NCBI RefSeq assembly: GCF_900110465.1
Contig: NZ_FODV01000017.1
Span: 1 to 64,000 of the forward strand
Origin: Halogranum amylolyticum
Lineage (GTDB): Archaea > Halobacteriota > Halobacteria > Halobacteriales > Haloferacaceae
Direction of reading: 5' to 3'
Length of the DNA: 64,000 nucleotides
Shown here: piece by piece, positions 1 through 8,687 of the stretch
How the letters are laid out: every line of letters begins with the position of its first letter
Numbering within the stretch: the stretch's first letter is position 1
Program-made: the position numbers and the translations under genes
Notes under the pieces: generated by a model
Database searches by the model: none
Seen by the model: only the letters and a program-made list of their open reading frames with translations
What the model was told of the DNA's origin: nothing

Positions 1-2
1 AG

Positions 3-446
3 AATGTCCGTGCGGAGGTCCTGCCCGAGGACAAGTCGGACGCTGTGGAATCTATCCAGGACGAAGGCCGGAAAGCAATGATGGTCGGTGACGGCGTCAA
101 TGACGCCCCCGCCCTCGCGGTCGCATACGTCGGGACTGCCATCGGATCAGGTACAGACGTCGCCATCGAAGCCGCCGACGTGACGCTGATGCGCGATGAT
201 CCGCTCGACGTCGTGAAGGCGATCCGCATCTCGGACGCGACACTCCAGAAGATCAAGCAGAACCTCGTCTGGGCGCTCGGCTACAATACGGCGATGATTC
301 CGCTGGCATCCCTTGGGTTGCTCCAGCCAGTGCTAGCGGCGGGTGCCATGGCGTTCTCCAGTGTGTCGGTGCTGTCGAACAGCCTACTGTTCCGTCGGTA
401 CACCCCGGATCACGACTATAGGCTGCTCGGAGTGTTCCGTCGGTAA
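3..446 (+). CDS. Heavy-metal (Cu+) P1B-type ATPase, C-terminal part
   Basis: This is the C-terminal end of a metal-exporting P-type ATPase; the gene begins before the window and the reading frame is open from base 3. The hinge motif GDGVNDAPALA of the P domain is followed by the last two membrane helices. The seventh helix carries a Tyr-Asn pair (GYN) and the eighth carries MAFSS, matching the YN and MxxSS signatures of the Cu+-exporting P1B-1 subgroup. It would pump Cu+ (or Ag+) out of the cytoplasm using ATP. The copper-protein genes that follow support this role. The exact metal is inferred from motifs only. Confidence 0.9.
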   Translation, partial: NVRAEVLPEDKSDAVESIQDEGRKAMMVGDGVNDAPALAVAYVGTAIGSGTDVAIEAADVTLMRDDPLDVVKAIRISDATLQKIKQNLVWALGYNTAMIPLASLGLLQPVLAAGAMAFSSVSVLSNSLLFRRYTPDHDYRLLGVFRR

Positions 447-487
447 CGCGGCTCGTCTTGTCGAACCGTGGTCGTCCCCCAGTTCCC

Positions 488-1813
488 ATGACCCCGTTCC
501 AAGTCTGTCTCGATAGACGCCGTGTGCTACGCTCAGTCGGGGGGCTGATACTGGGCGCCCTCGTATTGTTCGGCTACTTCAGTCTCGTTGGCTTCGAGGA
601 CGTCCGACGGGTGCTGTGGACGGTTCCTCCTCGACGGCTTCTCTCATTGCTGGTAGTCAGCGGCGTCCCGTTATTCGTGTGGGGTGCCGGACTGCATCTC
701 GTCTTTGACCGCCTCAAAATCTCGGTTAGATTCTCAGAGTCGCTCCTGCTGTTCTCTGCCGCGGGGTTCCTGAACGGGGTGACACCCTTCGGACAGGCCG
801 GTGGTGACCCGCTGGCGGCGGTGCTGTTCAAACGGGCCGTCGAGGTTGACTTCGAGACCGGGATCGCTGCGATTGGGAGTGTGAACGCCCTTAATAGGGT
901 CGCAGCGGTGTTCCTGGGTCTGATCGGTGTGGGTTACCTAGAGTCACGCGTTGCCGTCAGTGGGAACCTGCGAACCGTCACCGTGTTCGTTACCGTCCTG
1001 TCGGTACTGCTCGCGCTTAGCCTTGTGGTGGCGTGGTGGTACAGAGACGGACTCGTCGAACTGGCCGCCGCAGTCCTCACGCCGCTCGTCCATATCGGGG
1101 CTCGCGTCGTCCCCGGCGCAACGCCCCCTAGCCGGGAGGCACTCGAACGACGGGGCCATCGGTTTGTCGCCGCCATCGACCGGCTGGCGTCGGATCCGGG
1201 ACGGCTCGCCGTCGTGTTCAGTCTGGGAATCGCCGGGCACCTCGCAGTGGCGTCGACACTCTGGGTCGCACTCGCGGTACTCGGATTCGACGCCCCAATG
1301 GCTGTCGTACTTCTCGTCATCCCACTCGCGAAGCTCTCCGGCATCGCACCGACCCCCGGAGGGTTCGGGAGCGCCGAGGCTCTGCTTGGGACGCTCTTGG
1401 TCTCGACAACGGCGGTCGGCGCACCTGTCGCTGGGGCAGCCGCCCTCCTCTATCGAGCGAGCGCGTTCTGGGTCCCGTCGTTCGTCGGTGGACTCGCAGT
1501 CGGGTGGTTCGTCGTGACGGGGAACGAACATAGTGCAGGCACGCAGCCCCCACGGGACGCACCTAGTGACGTCGATGGTATGGTCGCCTCCGACAGCGAC
1601 GACTGGTTCACTCCTGGTTCACGTGCGACGGTACCGCGTATTCTGCTCGCGGTCACCGTCTCTATCTCAGTGTTGAGCGTCGTCGTGCTCCACCGGAGCC
1701 ACATCCTCGTCGAACCGAACAGTATCCTCGTCCACGTGATCCGGGATACGTCGGTCGTCGTGGTGAGTTTCGTCTTGACGTGGGTACTGCTCAATCGCCT
1801 CTCGCGGGGCTGA
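488..1813 (+). CDS. Flippase-like / UPF0104 integral membrane protein
   Basis: A polytopic membrane protein of about 441 residues resembling the lysylphosphatidylglycerol synthase TM region family (UPF0104, flippase-like domain). About eight hydrophobic segments are visible. The family-type motif around GFLNGVTPFGQAGGDP lies near residue 95 and GIAPTPGGFGSAEA near residue 290. A start at TTG 458 is possible, but ATG 488 is the better choice because the extra ten residues look non-coding. It begins 41 bases after the ATPase stop on the same strand and may be co-transcribed. The function in archaea is unknown; transport or flipping of lipid-linked substrates is only a family inference. Confidence 0.8.
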   Translation: MTPFQVCLDRRRVLRSVGGLILGALVLFGYFSLVGFEDVRRVLWTVPPRRLLSLLVVSGVPLFVWGAGLHLVFDRLKISVRFSESLLLFSAAGFLNGVTPFGQAGGDPLAAVLFKRAVEVDFETGIAAIGSVNALNRVAAVFLGLIGVGYLESRVAVSGNLRTVTVFVTVLSVLLALSLVVAWWYRDGLVELAAAVLTPLVHIGARVVPGATPPSREALERRGHRFVAAIDRLASDPGRLAVVFSLGIAGHLAVASTLWVALAVLGFDAPMAVVLLVIPLAKLSGIAPTPGGFGSAEALLGTLLVSTTAVGAPVAGAAALLYRASAFWVPSFVGGLAVGWFVVTGNEHSAGTQPPRDAPSDVDGMVASDSDDWFTPGSRATVPRILLAVTVSISVLSVVVLHRSHILVEPNSILVHVIRDTSVVVVSFVLTWVLLNRLSRG

Positions 1814-2011
1814 GTCGCCTGACCTCGGCTGCATTGACGCCCACCTGAGAACGCGGCTCCCCGACGACTCGCCCAGACGAATGCGTTTACAGGTTGGGGA
1901 GGAGGATACACGCCCGATAGACGGCGTGCTATGGCACCATCTGGCGAGTTCGTTGGGGCCACGACACGGGTCCAACTGCTCCGACTGCAAGAGGGATGAC
2001 CACCGAACGTC

Positions 2012-2494
2012 AACCAGCTCGCCGAAGATACTGTTCGCCATTTCGTTCATACTCTACGACGTTACGCTCGTAGGCATCTTCGGACCCGAAGAAATCCACC
2101 TGCACGCTGTGGTCAATCACGAGGTCACACGGGACTTCCGGCTTGACGATAGCCGGATCCCTTCCCCTTTCGGTCGACCGTCGAGCGGAGGGCGGCGAGG
2201 TCGACCACTGCGGGGACACCGGTGAGGTCCTGTAGGACGACTCGTGAGGGTGTGAACAGGAGTTCGAGTCCGGAACGTCAGGCTCCCACGACGCGGCGTT
2301 GCGTACGTCCTCAGCCGTGATTGTGTTGCCGTCGACGTTTCAGAGGACGGACTCGAGAAGGACGTGGATGCTTACCGGTAACTGGTCTATTCGTACAGCC
2401 CCTCTTCTTCAAGGACCGTGAGATCTGCCATCTTGTAGGACGTTCCGTCGAATTCAAATTGGCGAATTACATCGAATGGGCCGGAGGTGGGCAT
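2012..2494 (-). pseudogene. Remnant of aconitase 5' end
   Basis: On the minus strand the sequence aligns with the first ~150 codons of the intact aconitase at 32656-35436. It starts at ATG 2494 and preserves PFDVIRQFEFDGTSYK. An in-frame stop then follows EEEGLYE, and there are later frame changes. A second clear block (CDLVIDHSVQVDFFGSEDAY) matches the intact CDLVIDHSVQVDYFGSEDAY. Similarity ends abruptly near 2020 after YERNGEQY, so about 80% of the gene is gone. The intact paralogue is over 30 kb away in the same orientation. The 196 bases between this remnant and the upstream gene show no recognisable feature. Confidence 0.88.
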
Positions 2495-2556
2495 TGTTTA
2501 TGCTATAGTGAGGAGTTTCTTAACCGTACTCCCGTGCAGGGGTCGTGACATATTCG

Positions 2557-3465
2557 CTATTCTCCTCGAATTGTCAGGATCGGAATCTTTGCGCTCCGGA
2601 GAACTCGTTCGGACACGCTCCCGATCAGCTGGCGTGAAAGACCCGACCGACCGTGTGTACCCATGACGACGAGGTCGATCGCGTGCTGATCGCAATAGTC
2701 CAGTATCGCCTGATGGGGAACGCCGTGCGGAATCTTCGTGACAACTGCAACTTCATCGGTAGTGGCTTGAGATTGAACTGGTTTCAGGACAGTCTCTCCG
2801 TGTTGCTCCAGGGTCTGTTTCAGTTCGTCCCACGTCCAGCCCGGACGAGAGGCGTACGCGCGTCTATCGTCGACGACGTAGATTGCATGGAGTGTCGCAT
2901 CATACACCTGGGCTAAATCAAGAGCGTAACTGACAGCGTTCTGTGCTTGTTTGCTCCCGTTGGTCGGAACGAGGATATTCTCGAAGTCTTCACAGAGTTC
3001 GGATTCCGACAGCTTCTCGGTGGGCTTCGTTTTGACGCAGAGGACAGGGACGTCAACAGTGCGGACGACTCTGACCGTGACGCTCCCCAGCAGGAATCGG
3101 TTGAGTCCAGAATGTCCTCGCGTTCCCATACAGACGAGGTCGATTCCAGCATCAGCAATGTAGAACGCGATCTCCCGCGCTGGGATGCCACAGCGAACCT
3201 CCGTTACCGCGTCCAAGCCGTATTCTGAGGCTTGAGTTGCAATCTGCTGGGTGGCGGTATCGCCGGCATCGTACCACGTGTCCGGTAGTGTTGCCAGGTC
3301 AGTTTCGATAGCAGTCAGTTCGAGTTTTCGTTCGATCGGCGAACTATCAACGACGTGGAGTGCGTGAACAGTCGCATCGTATCGTCGAGCAAGACTCAGA
3401 CCGTACTGGATTGCGTGTTCGACGTGGTCGCTTCCATCGGTTGGGATGAGAATATCGGTGTACAT
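2557..3465 (-). CDS. Tandem universal stress protein (two UspA domains)
   Basis: A 302-residue cytoplasmic protein made of two UspA domains (about 1-145 and 160-300). Each domain starts with a DILIPTDGS / NILVPTNGS strand. Each ends with the ATP-binding signature G-x2-G-x9-G-S: GTRGHSGLNRFLLGS near residue 113 and GTHGRSGLSRQLIGS near 268. Such proteins bind ATP/AMP and accompany stress or transport responses. The C-terminal half of the permease at 29283 carries the same kind of domains. It sits between the aconitase remnant and the SRPBCC gene on the same strand. Confidence 0.92.
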   Translation of the reverse strand: MYTDILIPTDGSDHVEHAIQYGLSLARRYDATVHALHVVDSSPIERKLELTAIETDLATLPDTWYDAGDTATQQIATQASEYGLDAVTEVRCGIPAREIAFYIADAGIDLVCMGTRGHSGLNRFLLGSVTVRVVRTVDVPVLCVKTKPTEKLSESELCEDFENILVPTNGSKQAQNAVSYALDLAQVYDATLHAIYVVDDRRAYASRPGWTWDELKQTLEQHGETVLKPVQSQATTDEVAVVTKIPHGVPHQAILDYCDQHAIDLVVMGTHGRSGLSRQLIGSVSERVLRSAKIPILTIRGE

Positions 3466-3488
3466 GATTCAATTCGAGACCGATGTTA

Positions 3489-4022
3489 CTACGCACGCTC
3501 CTCCGTCGATTTGGGCGGTTCATGGCCAGCTGACTCGATGCGTTCCTTGAAGAAGACCAGCTCCTTGTTGGTGTGGTCGTAGAGCTTTGCCCTTCCGTCA
3601 AGAACGGTCGTGAACAACCGCTTCAGGGCACGTCCACGGCGGTTGTTCGGGAAGTCCATCCAGACCGTGTGTGACATCCGAGTGCCGTCGTCTGTCTCGT
3701 CGAGTCGAATGGTACCGCCCTCCGGGATTCGAACGGTGACGAGTCCACGAAAGAGCGGATAGTACGCGGTTCCCGTCCAGACTGCCACGTTCGGGTGGTC
3801 GATGTAGGGGAAGCGACCGTGCAGGTCGGCGAACATCCCGGCGACCTCTTCGGCTTGGTGGAACGTCGCCCCCTCACGGGGGCGGTTGTCGGGCGTGTCG
3901 TATTCGAGTCCGTAGTGTTCTTCGGGATTCGACGCCGTCCAGTGGACAGGGTCGGTCATATACTCCCAAACCTTCTCGGGAGGAGCATCGATGACGATCT
4001 CCGCTTTGTCCGTGACGTACAT
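3489..4022 (-). CDS. SRPBCC (START-like) family protein
   Basis: A 177-residue protein with the SRPBCC fold. The N-terminal beta strand with the APPEKVWEYMTDP motif is characteristic of polyketide cyclase/AHSA1-like members, and the C-terminal helix (ALKRLFTTVLDGRAKLY) would close the ligand cavity. The ATG at 4022 is chosen because a GAGG Shine-Dalgarno-like sequence lies about 8 bases upstream and the open frame before it is not protein-like. It ends 23 bases before the start of the stress protein and is probably co-transcribed. Members bind hydrophobic ligands; the ligand here is unknown. Confidence 0.8.
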   Translation of the reverse strand: MYVTDKAEIVIDAPPEKVWEYMTDPVHWTASNPEEHYGLEYDTPDNRPREGATFHQAEEVAGMFADLHGRFPYIDHPNVAVWTGTAYYPLFRGLVTVRIPEGGTIRLDETDDGTRMSHTVWMDFPNNRRGRALKRLFTTVLDGRAKLYDHTNKELVFFKERIESAGHEPPKSTEERA

Positions 4023-4144
4023 GGAAATTACCTCTGTGCAATAGAATAAGACCTGTAAGACTTTCACCGTATCTGGTTCGATTCGAAAGAATTGACGCCG
4101 ATTATTCTCTGATTGCAAGTTGGTCACGCGTCGGTGAAGATTCA

Positions 4145-4597
4145 CCGAGGAGATATGAGGGGAAGAATCGATACCGTCACATCGTCTTGTTTCGAGGGTT
4201 CGAGTGGCGGAGTGGCTGCTGATTCCACAGTAACACCGTTGAGATCCCGTAGAACACCAGTAGCGAGAAATTGTATGCGGTAACGACAAGGAGTATCCGG
4301 AGCGGCGAAAGCGATAGCACCGGTCACCGCTTGGATGACGAATGGATTCGCGACTGCGAACCAACGAGGGTAGTGGGTCTCTCTGAACGCAATTGCGACA
4401 AAAATCAGCCCGAGGACGACGGCCATTACACCCACGAGAAGCATCCCCAACGGCTCGAAGACGAGCACGAATTGAGTAAGCATCGTCTGTAACGCCTGAT
4501 TCGCTGCAGGTGGAGCTCTGTCGGCAGCCTGTACGCCAAAGGTGATGAACACGAACGTACTGTGGAACATGGTCCCGGCGACGTATGTAAAGACGCG
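4145..4597 (-). pseudogene. Membrane protein (DUF6796-like), truncated and frameshifted
   Basis: The minus strand encodes hydrophobic helices (GTMFHSTFVFITFGVQ, LGMLLVGVMAVVLGLIFVAIAF, PFVIQAVTGAIAFAAP). The reading frame then shifts near 4295. Translation in the next frame continues as a plausible final helix, LRILLVVTAYNFSLLVFYGI, ending with HSNPRNKTM. The 5' end is cut where the terminal sequence of the TnpB element at about 4598-5322 begins, so the first codons are lost. The family name is tentative. The frameshift could be genuine or an assembly error, but the truncation by the element is clear. Confidence 0.65.
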
Positions 4598-5322
4598 TGA
4601 ACTACCCCACCCTACCGCTCGCCTTTCGGCTCGCACTTGAGGGTGTCGTCAGAACTCGAAGAGTTCTGACTGCTAACCAGCAGTCTCTGACTTCTGGTGA
4701 TGGGGCTTCCTGCTTCGATGACGCGCTTTGCAGGGACCGAGGTGGTCCCCGTAGGGAGCGCAGTCTCCACAGGCGTTAACGAATCGCGACGCGATTCGTT
4801 CGCACACCAGAAATCTTTGATTTCTGGGGACGTTGATTCGGAACGTCCCGCTCCTAACTGCTTGATACCGCGAGAAAGAATGATCCACGCCGCGTTCCAG
4901 TCTCGATCTACCGTGAAGCTACACGACGGGCACGAGTGTTCACGTATCCACAGCGGTTTGTCAGTCGAGACACCGCACGCCGCGCACTCTTTGGTCGTCC
5001 CTACCGGGTTTACCGCCACGAAGTGCGTTCCTTCGCGTTCGCACTTGTATTCAAGTAACGAGAGGAACGTCCTCCACGCCGCCAACGCTGTGTTGCGGCT
5101 GTTCGACGGCGATTCCATCATCCCCTTCACGTTCAAGTCTTCAACGGCCACGAGGTCGTACTCCCGAGCGTAGTACGCCGAGAGATTGTGCAAGAAGTCG
5201 CGGCGCTTCCGTCGGAGGTCGGCGTGACACTCCGCGACTCGACGCCGTTGCTTCTCGTAGTTGTTCAACCCGTGTTGCTTCCGCGAGAGCGTCCGTTGCT
5301 CACGTTCGTTCGAGAGGTCGAG
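4598..5322 (-). mobile_element. Decayed solo-TnpB element (IS200/IS605 superfamily) with truncated tnpB
   Basis: The minus strand encodes the C-terminal half of a TnpB nuclease. It contains the RuvC glutamate motif (LVAVEDLNVKG), the zinc ribbon (CAACG ... CPSC) and the last acid in DRDWNAAW. The first catalytic Asp motif and the guide-binding N-terminus are missing, so it cannot be active. The right end carries a perfect hairpin at 4650-4668 (CAGAACTC-GAA-GAGTTCTG), typical of these elements. It lies between a DUF5676 remnant and a membrane-protein remnant and probably broke both. No TnpA transposase is present. Confidence 0.82.
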
Positions 5323-5453
5323 GGACCCAACAGGAGCACCACAGCTGCAGAGATAACTGCGGCGGCACCTGCAAGCGCCAGTGGGTCGAGACGCATCGTT
5401 TCGGTAGTGGTTCCAAGCTCGTACGCACTTTGTTCGGTGGTAGTTGTGCTCCT
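5323..5453 (-). pseudogene. DUF5676 membrane protein, N-terminal remnant
   Basis: The translation (DPLALAGAAAVISAAVVLLLG) matches the N-terminal membrane helix of the intact DUF5676 protein at 35571-35870 (DSLALAGAAAVVSAIVMLLLG). The position aligned with the intact start codon reads AGG (bases 5451-5453), and the sequence after the first helix is replaced by the TnpB element. Upstream bases are also related to the intact copy (GTATCTCTA and TTTCTCTT blocks), showing that the promoter region was copied too. Confidence 0.82.
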
Positions 5454-5665
5454 GTGTAGAGATACGCGAGGATGATTCAACGTGGTTTCTCTTCAGTATC
5501 GAAAGTGCTTGGCATGTCTCTGGCTTCTGTCGAATATCGTAGAGAGTCGCACACCGATTTCGGATATCGAGTTCGGAAGCACTTCGAAACAAAGGTTTTG
5601 TGCCGCAGTGCGCCCTTCGTGATGATGACCGACCCTCGGTCTCTCAATACTTGACCCGAAGCTGT

Positions 5666-5965
5666 TCACGTCGTGAGATAGTGAAATGAAAAGTACCCGA
5701 AAATAAGGAAACCCCCTGCAATGACACTCAAGAGCACGTAGTTTGCCCACCGCTGCTCGTCGCATCGACGCTGTGGTGTGGCTACAACGACAAGGCCGAA
5801 CACGACGAGTGTCAGAACACTCTTGCCGAGCCAGTGATGCAAGAACACAGTTGCGATGAAGGCTTTGAACGGTGGGAACAGCTCCGCCGCGAGTGTAACG
5901 GCGGTGACGAACCATATCGAAGCAACCGTCGCGACGTAGTACCGAAACAGTGAGTTCGTGGGCAT
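5666..5965 (-). CDS. Small integral membrane protein, family not recognised
   Basis: A 99-residue protein with three predicted membrane helices (about residues 7-28, 45-63 and 74-94). Its start overlaps the stop of the next gene upstream (TGATG at 5963-5967), so the two are translationally coupled. It ends with FGYFSFHYLTT. It is probably a subunit or partner of the protein encoded by 5965-6444. The location in a copper island is the only functional hint. Confidence 0.65.
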   Translation of the reverse strand: MPTNSLFRYYVATVASIWFVTAVTLAAELFPPFKAFIATVFLHHWLGKSVLTLVVFGLVVVATPQRRCDEQRWANYVLLSVIAGGFLIFGYFSFHYLTT

Positions 5966-6444
5966 CAGAGACCACCTCCAAGAAGTAGTGCTGGTTCAGT
6001 TGCTGCTCGGAACCCACTCGTTATTAGATATCCCATTCCGGCCATGAGGAATGCGACGAGAATCAACAGGCCTGTAATCACGAGTATAGCATATCGAGCG
6101 TCCCCGGATATCTCGTCGTGTGCTCGTAGCGCTATCGTCTGGAGAATAGCGAGGACGGGCAAGAAGAGAAAGATGTGTTCTTTAGCCTCCATGAAGACGA
6201 GATGACTCCATGGTTGTGGTCCCTCGACGATGAGTTCCTTGATTTGCTGATAGCCTGTGAGATAGTAATTGCCGCCAATGATCCACGCCAACGCGAGCGA
6301 AATCAGTGCTACGAGGGAGATACGCCTCACACGGACGACATTCGTTTGATCGACGCCTCGATACACTTCGACGAACGTCCAGAGAAAGAGAACGGCAGAA
6401 ATCTCTCCGAATACGGCATGCAAGCCGATTCCTGGGTGTGGCAT
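5965..6444 (-). CDS. Multi-pass membrane protein, family not recognised
   Basis: A 159-residue protein with four predicted membrane helices. There are His and acidic residues near the membrane faces (MPHPGIGLHAVFGE at the N-terminus and FMEAKEHIFLFLP near residue 88), which could bind a cofactor or metal; this is inference. It is the first gene of a two-gene minus-strand operon with 5666-5965 and is divergent from the SHOCT gene at 6572. The 127-base gap would hold both promoters. Confidence 0.65.
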   Translation of the reverse strand: MPHPGIGLHAVFGEISAVLFLWTFVEVYRGVDQTNVVRVRRISLVALISLALAWIIGGNYYLTGYQQIKELIVEGPQPWSHLVFMEAKEHIFLFLPVLAILQTIALRAHDEISGDARYAILVITGLLILVAFLMAGMGYLITSGFRAATEPALLLGGGL

Positions 6445-6533
6445 TCATAAATATTGGTTCGCTCAAAGCATAGCGTTGTGTTCTTGTCCATCAGAATGAA
6501 CAACGCCGACGGATATGGGGCTTGGTGATCGCA

Positions 6534-6540
6534 TTTATAT
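6534..6540 (+). promoter_or_regulatory. Probable TATA box for the SHOCT/CuA-like operon
   Basis: TTTATAT lies 32 bases before the ATG at 6572, at the spacing expected for a haloarchaeal promoter with a very short leader. It is assigned by sequence and position only. Confidence 0.4.
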
Positions 6541-6571
6541 GTACACCTGTCATAAAGTTACTTGGCTCACT

Positions 6572-6940
6572 ATGTCCACCGAACGTACGTCGGACGGCTT
6601 ACTGCGTATCATCCTGATAGTCCTCGCCGTAATCGTCTTGTTCCCGCTGTTGATGATGGTCTTCGCGATGCCGATGATGGGGATGATGGGTTGGTGGTGG
6701 GGTGGTGGAATGGCAGGTGGCCTCTCACCATTATGGGGCGTTGGGATGATGCTCGTTTGGCTCGTTGTGCTCGTCGGTATCGGCTATCTCTTCTATCGCG
6801 GCATCATTGGCCGCGTTGGAACGTCTCTGACTGCCGACTCGGCACTCGAAGAACTCCGAATTGCGTACGCTCGTGGTGATCTATCTGAAGAAGAGTTCGA
6901 GAAACGCCGTGCGAAACTCAGCCGCGACGAATCACCGTGA
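6572..6940 (+). CDS. SHOCT-domain membrane protein
   Basis: A 122-residue protein with two membrane helices. A Met/Gly/Trp-rich segment (MPMMGMMGWWWGGGMAGG) lies between them, and a C-terminal SHOCT domain reads LEELRIAYARGDLSEEEFEKRRAKL. SHOCT is a short oligomerisation-type motif found at protein ends. The Met-rich loop could face copper outside the cell, which is an inference. ATG 6572 is preferred over an upstream GTG-type start because it lies at promoter distance from a TATA box. The stop overlaps the start of the next gene (GTGA), indicating coupling. Three more SHOCT proteins lie at 43274, 44148 and 45006. Confidence 0.8.
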   Translation: MSTERTSDGLLRIILIVLAVIVLFPLLMMVFAMPMMGMMGWWWGGGMAGGLSPLWGVGMMLVWLVVLVGIGYLFYRGIIGRVGTSLTADSALEELRIAYARGDLSEEEFEKRRAKLSRDESP

Positions 6941-7542
6941 CCACACCGATGACTCCGACAGTACACCGACGTGACGTCCTCACGGCACTCGGCGCCGGGA
7001 TAACGAGTCTCGCAGGATGTACCTCTAGGACTTCCCCTGCGAGTGGCGACGACGTCGACAAGACAGTTTACGTCGGAGCGTACCACTGGGGCTATCTCAT
7101 CGTCGATGAAAACGGTGAAGAGCAAGAACAGGTCGTCTTGCAACGTGGTGCTGTCCTCCGTCTCATCTCGTTCAATACCCTCTCGGGCCAAGCCGTGCAA
7201 GCGCTTCCTTCCTCGATTCGTGAGGCAATTCCTGATCACGAAGCGCTTGAAGAGCGTAACAAGGAACGAATCCCGCCCCCCTCTGATGGTGACTTTCACG
7301 AACTGTTGGAGGAAGCAAACGAGCGGTTCCCCGACCACAGCCTTGCGATCATGCCCTCCGGACAGATGCAGATGGGTGGTGGAATGATGCTTCACCCCGT
7401 TGTGCTTTCTCATACTGCAACAGCCCCCGTTGTTCGACAAGTTGGTGCAAGACAGCGTGATGATTACACGCTCAGTTGTCTCACCGAGTGTGGCTATGGA
7501 CATCCGTATATGCAACTCGACGGCGCAATTATCATTATCTAG
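6937..7542 (+). CDS. Lipoprotein with CuA-type cupredoxin motif (CoxII-like)
   Basis: A 201-residue exported lipoprotein. Arginines precede a hydrophobic segment and a lipobox-like LAGC at about residue 27. Near the C-terminus CLTECGYGHPYM exactly fits C-x3-C-x3-H-x2-M, the CuA ligand pattern of cytochrome oxidase subunit II and nitrous-oxide reductase. A Met-rich stretch (MPSGQMQMGGGMML) precedes it. There is no oxidase subunit I nearby, so a copper carrier or sensor role is possible. GTG 6937 overlaps the SHOCT stop. The start could also be the ATG a few codons later. Confidence 0.75.
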   Translation: MTTPMTPTVHRRDVLTALGAGITSLAGCTSRTSPASGDDVDKTVYVGAYHWGYLIVDENGEEQEQVVLQRGAVLRLISFNTLSGQAVQALPSSIREAIPDHEALEERNKERIPPPSDGDFHELLEEANERFPDHSLAIMPSGQMQMGGGMMLHPVVLSHTATAPVVRQVGARQRDDYTLSCLTECGYGHPYMQLDGAIIII

Positions 7543-7553
7543 ATATCTGTAAG

Positions 7554-7640
7554 TGAACTACTCCACCCTACTCATCTGCTGACGCAGACTCCTTGAGTGC
7601 GAGGCTTCCTGTTTCGACGACGCGACTTGCACTGACCGTG
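7554..7640 (-). mobile_element. Terminal fragment of a TnpB element
   Basis: The 18 bases from 7554 match the boundary of the element at 4598 with one difference (TGAACTACTCCACCCTAC versus TGAACTACCCCACCCTAC). The GCTTCCTG(C/T)TTCGA segment of that element's end also recurs near 7605. No coding capacity remains. It abuts the 3' end of the CuA-like gene. Confidence 0.6.
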
Positions 7641-7816
7641 CCACCAGACTCGGTGAACGTGGTCAGCGTAGTGGTTGCAGGCTAACTGCCGGATTCCGAT
7701 ATCCAATCGAGTATCTGTCTCGGGTCGAGTTATGCATCGGGAATCAAAACTGGTACACTGTCGTCTCACCAACGAAACCACATGACCAATCAACACGCCA
7801 GATTGAGGTGGGATAG

Positions 7817-7996
7817 ATGAATCGACGTCGTACCGACACGGCTGTCGGGCCTTTCATCACAACTGTCCTCCTCGTCGGCGGTGCGCTCAGTTGGCAGACG
7901 AATCAACAGCCTACGTCGACAGATGCGAGAGTCTCGAGTCGCTCTGGAAGCAGTGACGTTTTCTGGAGCGTGTCAGTCGCCTGCTCCAGCACCTGA
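7817..7996 (+). pseudogene. Remnant of membrane-anchored winged-helix protein gene
   Basis: ATG 7817 opens a 59-codon frame whose first ~28 residues (MNRRRTDTAV... LVGGALSWQTNQQ) match the first membrane segment of the intact gene at 37728 (MNRRRADAVV... IVGGTLSWQAYQQ). Similarity then fades and the winged-helix domain is absent. The upstream word AACTGGTACAC lies exactly 69 bases before the ATG in both copies, so the leader was duplicated as well. Confidence 0.8.
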
Positions 7997-8033
7997 CGTT
8001 GTATGTTTAGTGCGACGGTGAATGGTGTATGAG

Positions 8034-8687
8034 TCATCGTGACTCTGGCCGTTCGGGTAGCGGATCAATCAAAACCGTTGCTGTCCCATCGAGAACCAGT
8101 TCACTGTTTTCGTTCTCAATGCGAGTCGTGAGTTGATATCGATCGTGTTCGAGTTCATCGACGATTTTACACTCTGCCGTCAGCGACTCACCGCTACTGA
8201 CTGGACGCCGGAACTCGAGATGCTGCGAGACATAGATCGTGAGCCCGGGGAAACACGCAAGGGCAGCGCTGACGAGCCCCGAGACAAGCGTCCCATGGAC
8301 GATACGGTGGCCGAACCGCGTCTTCTCGGCGAATGCGTCGTTAAGATGGACGGCGTTCGTATCACTCGTCGCTTCAGCGAATTTCCGAACATCGTCCTCG
8401 GTAATCGTCTTCGAAAAGCGAACGGTGTCCCCCTCACCGAGGGACCGAGGATTTTCAATCGAGAGGTCAAACTCTCCTTTCGCCCGACCGTACGAGAGAC
8501 GAGATGTGACTATCCCACCCGACTCAACCAGATGCGGGTGCGGTGTCTCAATATAGCTCTGTGGTGCGTCCGTGAACAGTGACTGACAGTCTGTCGAACA
8601 GAAGAAGTACGTCTCGTTTTCGTGCTCGATCGTCGCTTCAGCTTCATCCATCGGAATTTCCATACCACAAACAGGGTCAATTGGCAT
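8034..8687 (-). CDS. YHS domain fused to MaoC-like hotdog domain
   Basis: A 217-residue cytoplasmic protein. Residues 1-50 form a YHS metal-binding domain (DPVCGMEI ... YFFCSTDCQSLF). Residues 75-205 form a MaoC/hotdog hydratase-like domain, with the usual D-x4-H pattern (SDTNAVHLNDAFAEKTRFG) and GTLVSGLVSA. MaoC proteins hydrate enoyl-CoA; YHS domains occur on copper and heavy-metal transporters. The combination may make an acyl-CoA function metal-responsive, which is inference. It is transcribed alone on the minus strand, and the only neighbours are metal genes. Confidence 0.82.
   Translation of the reverse strand: MPIDPVCGMEIPMDEAEATIEHENETYFFCSTDCQSLFTDAPQSYIETPHPHLVESGGIVTSRLSYGRAKGEFDLSIENPRSLGEGDTVRFSKTITEDDVRKFAEATSDTNAVHLNDAFAEKTRFGHRIVHGTLVSGLVSAALACFPGLTIYVSQHLEFRRPVSSGESLTAECKIVDELEHDRYQLTTRIENENSELVLDGTATVLIDPLPERPESR

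Noticed and set aside
5493..6017. 174-codon minus-strand frame overlapping the two small membrane-protein genes
   Set aside because: The membrane proteins have coherent helices and coupled start/stop signals; the alternative frame is Cys/His/Arg-rich without pattern.
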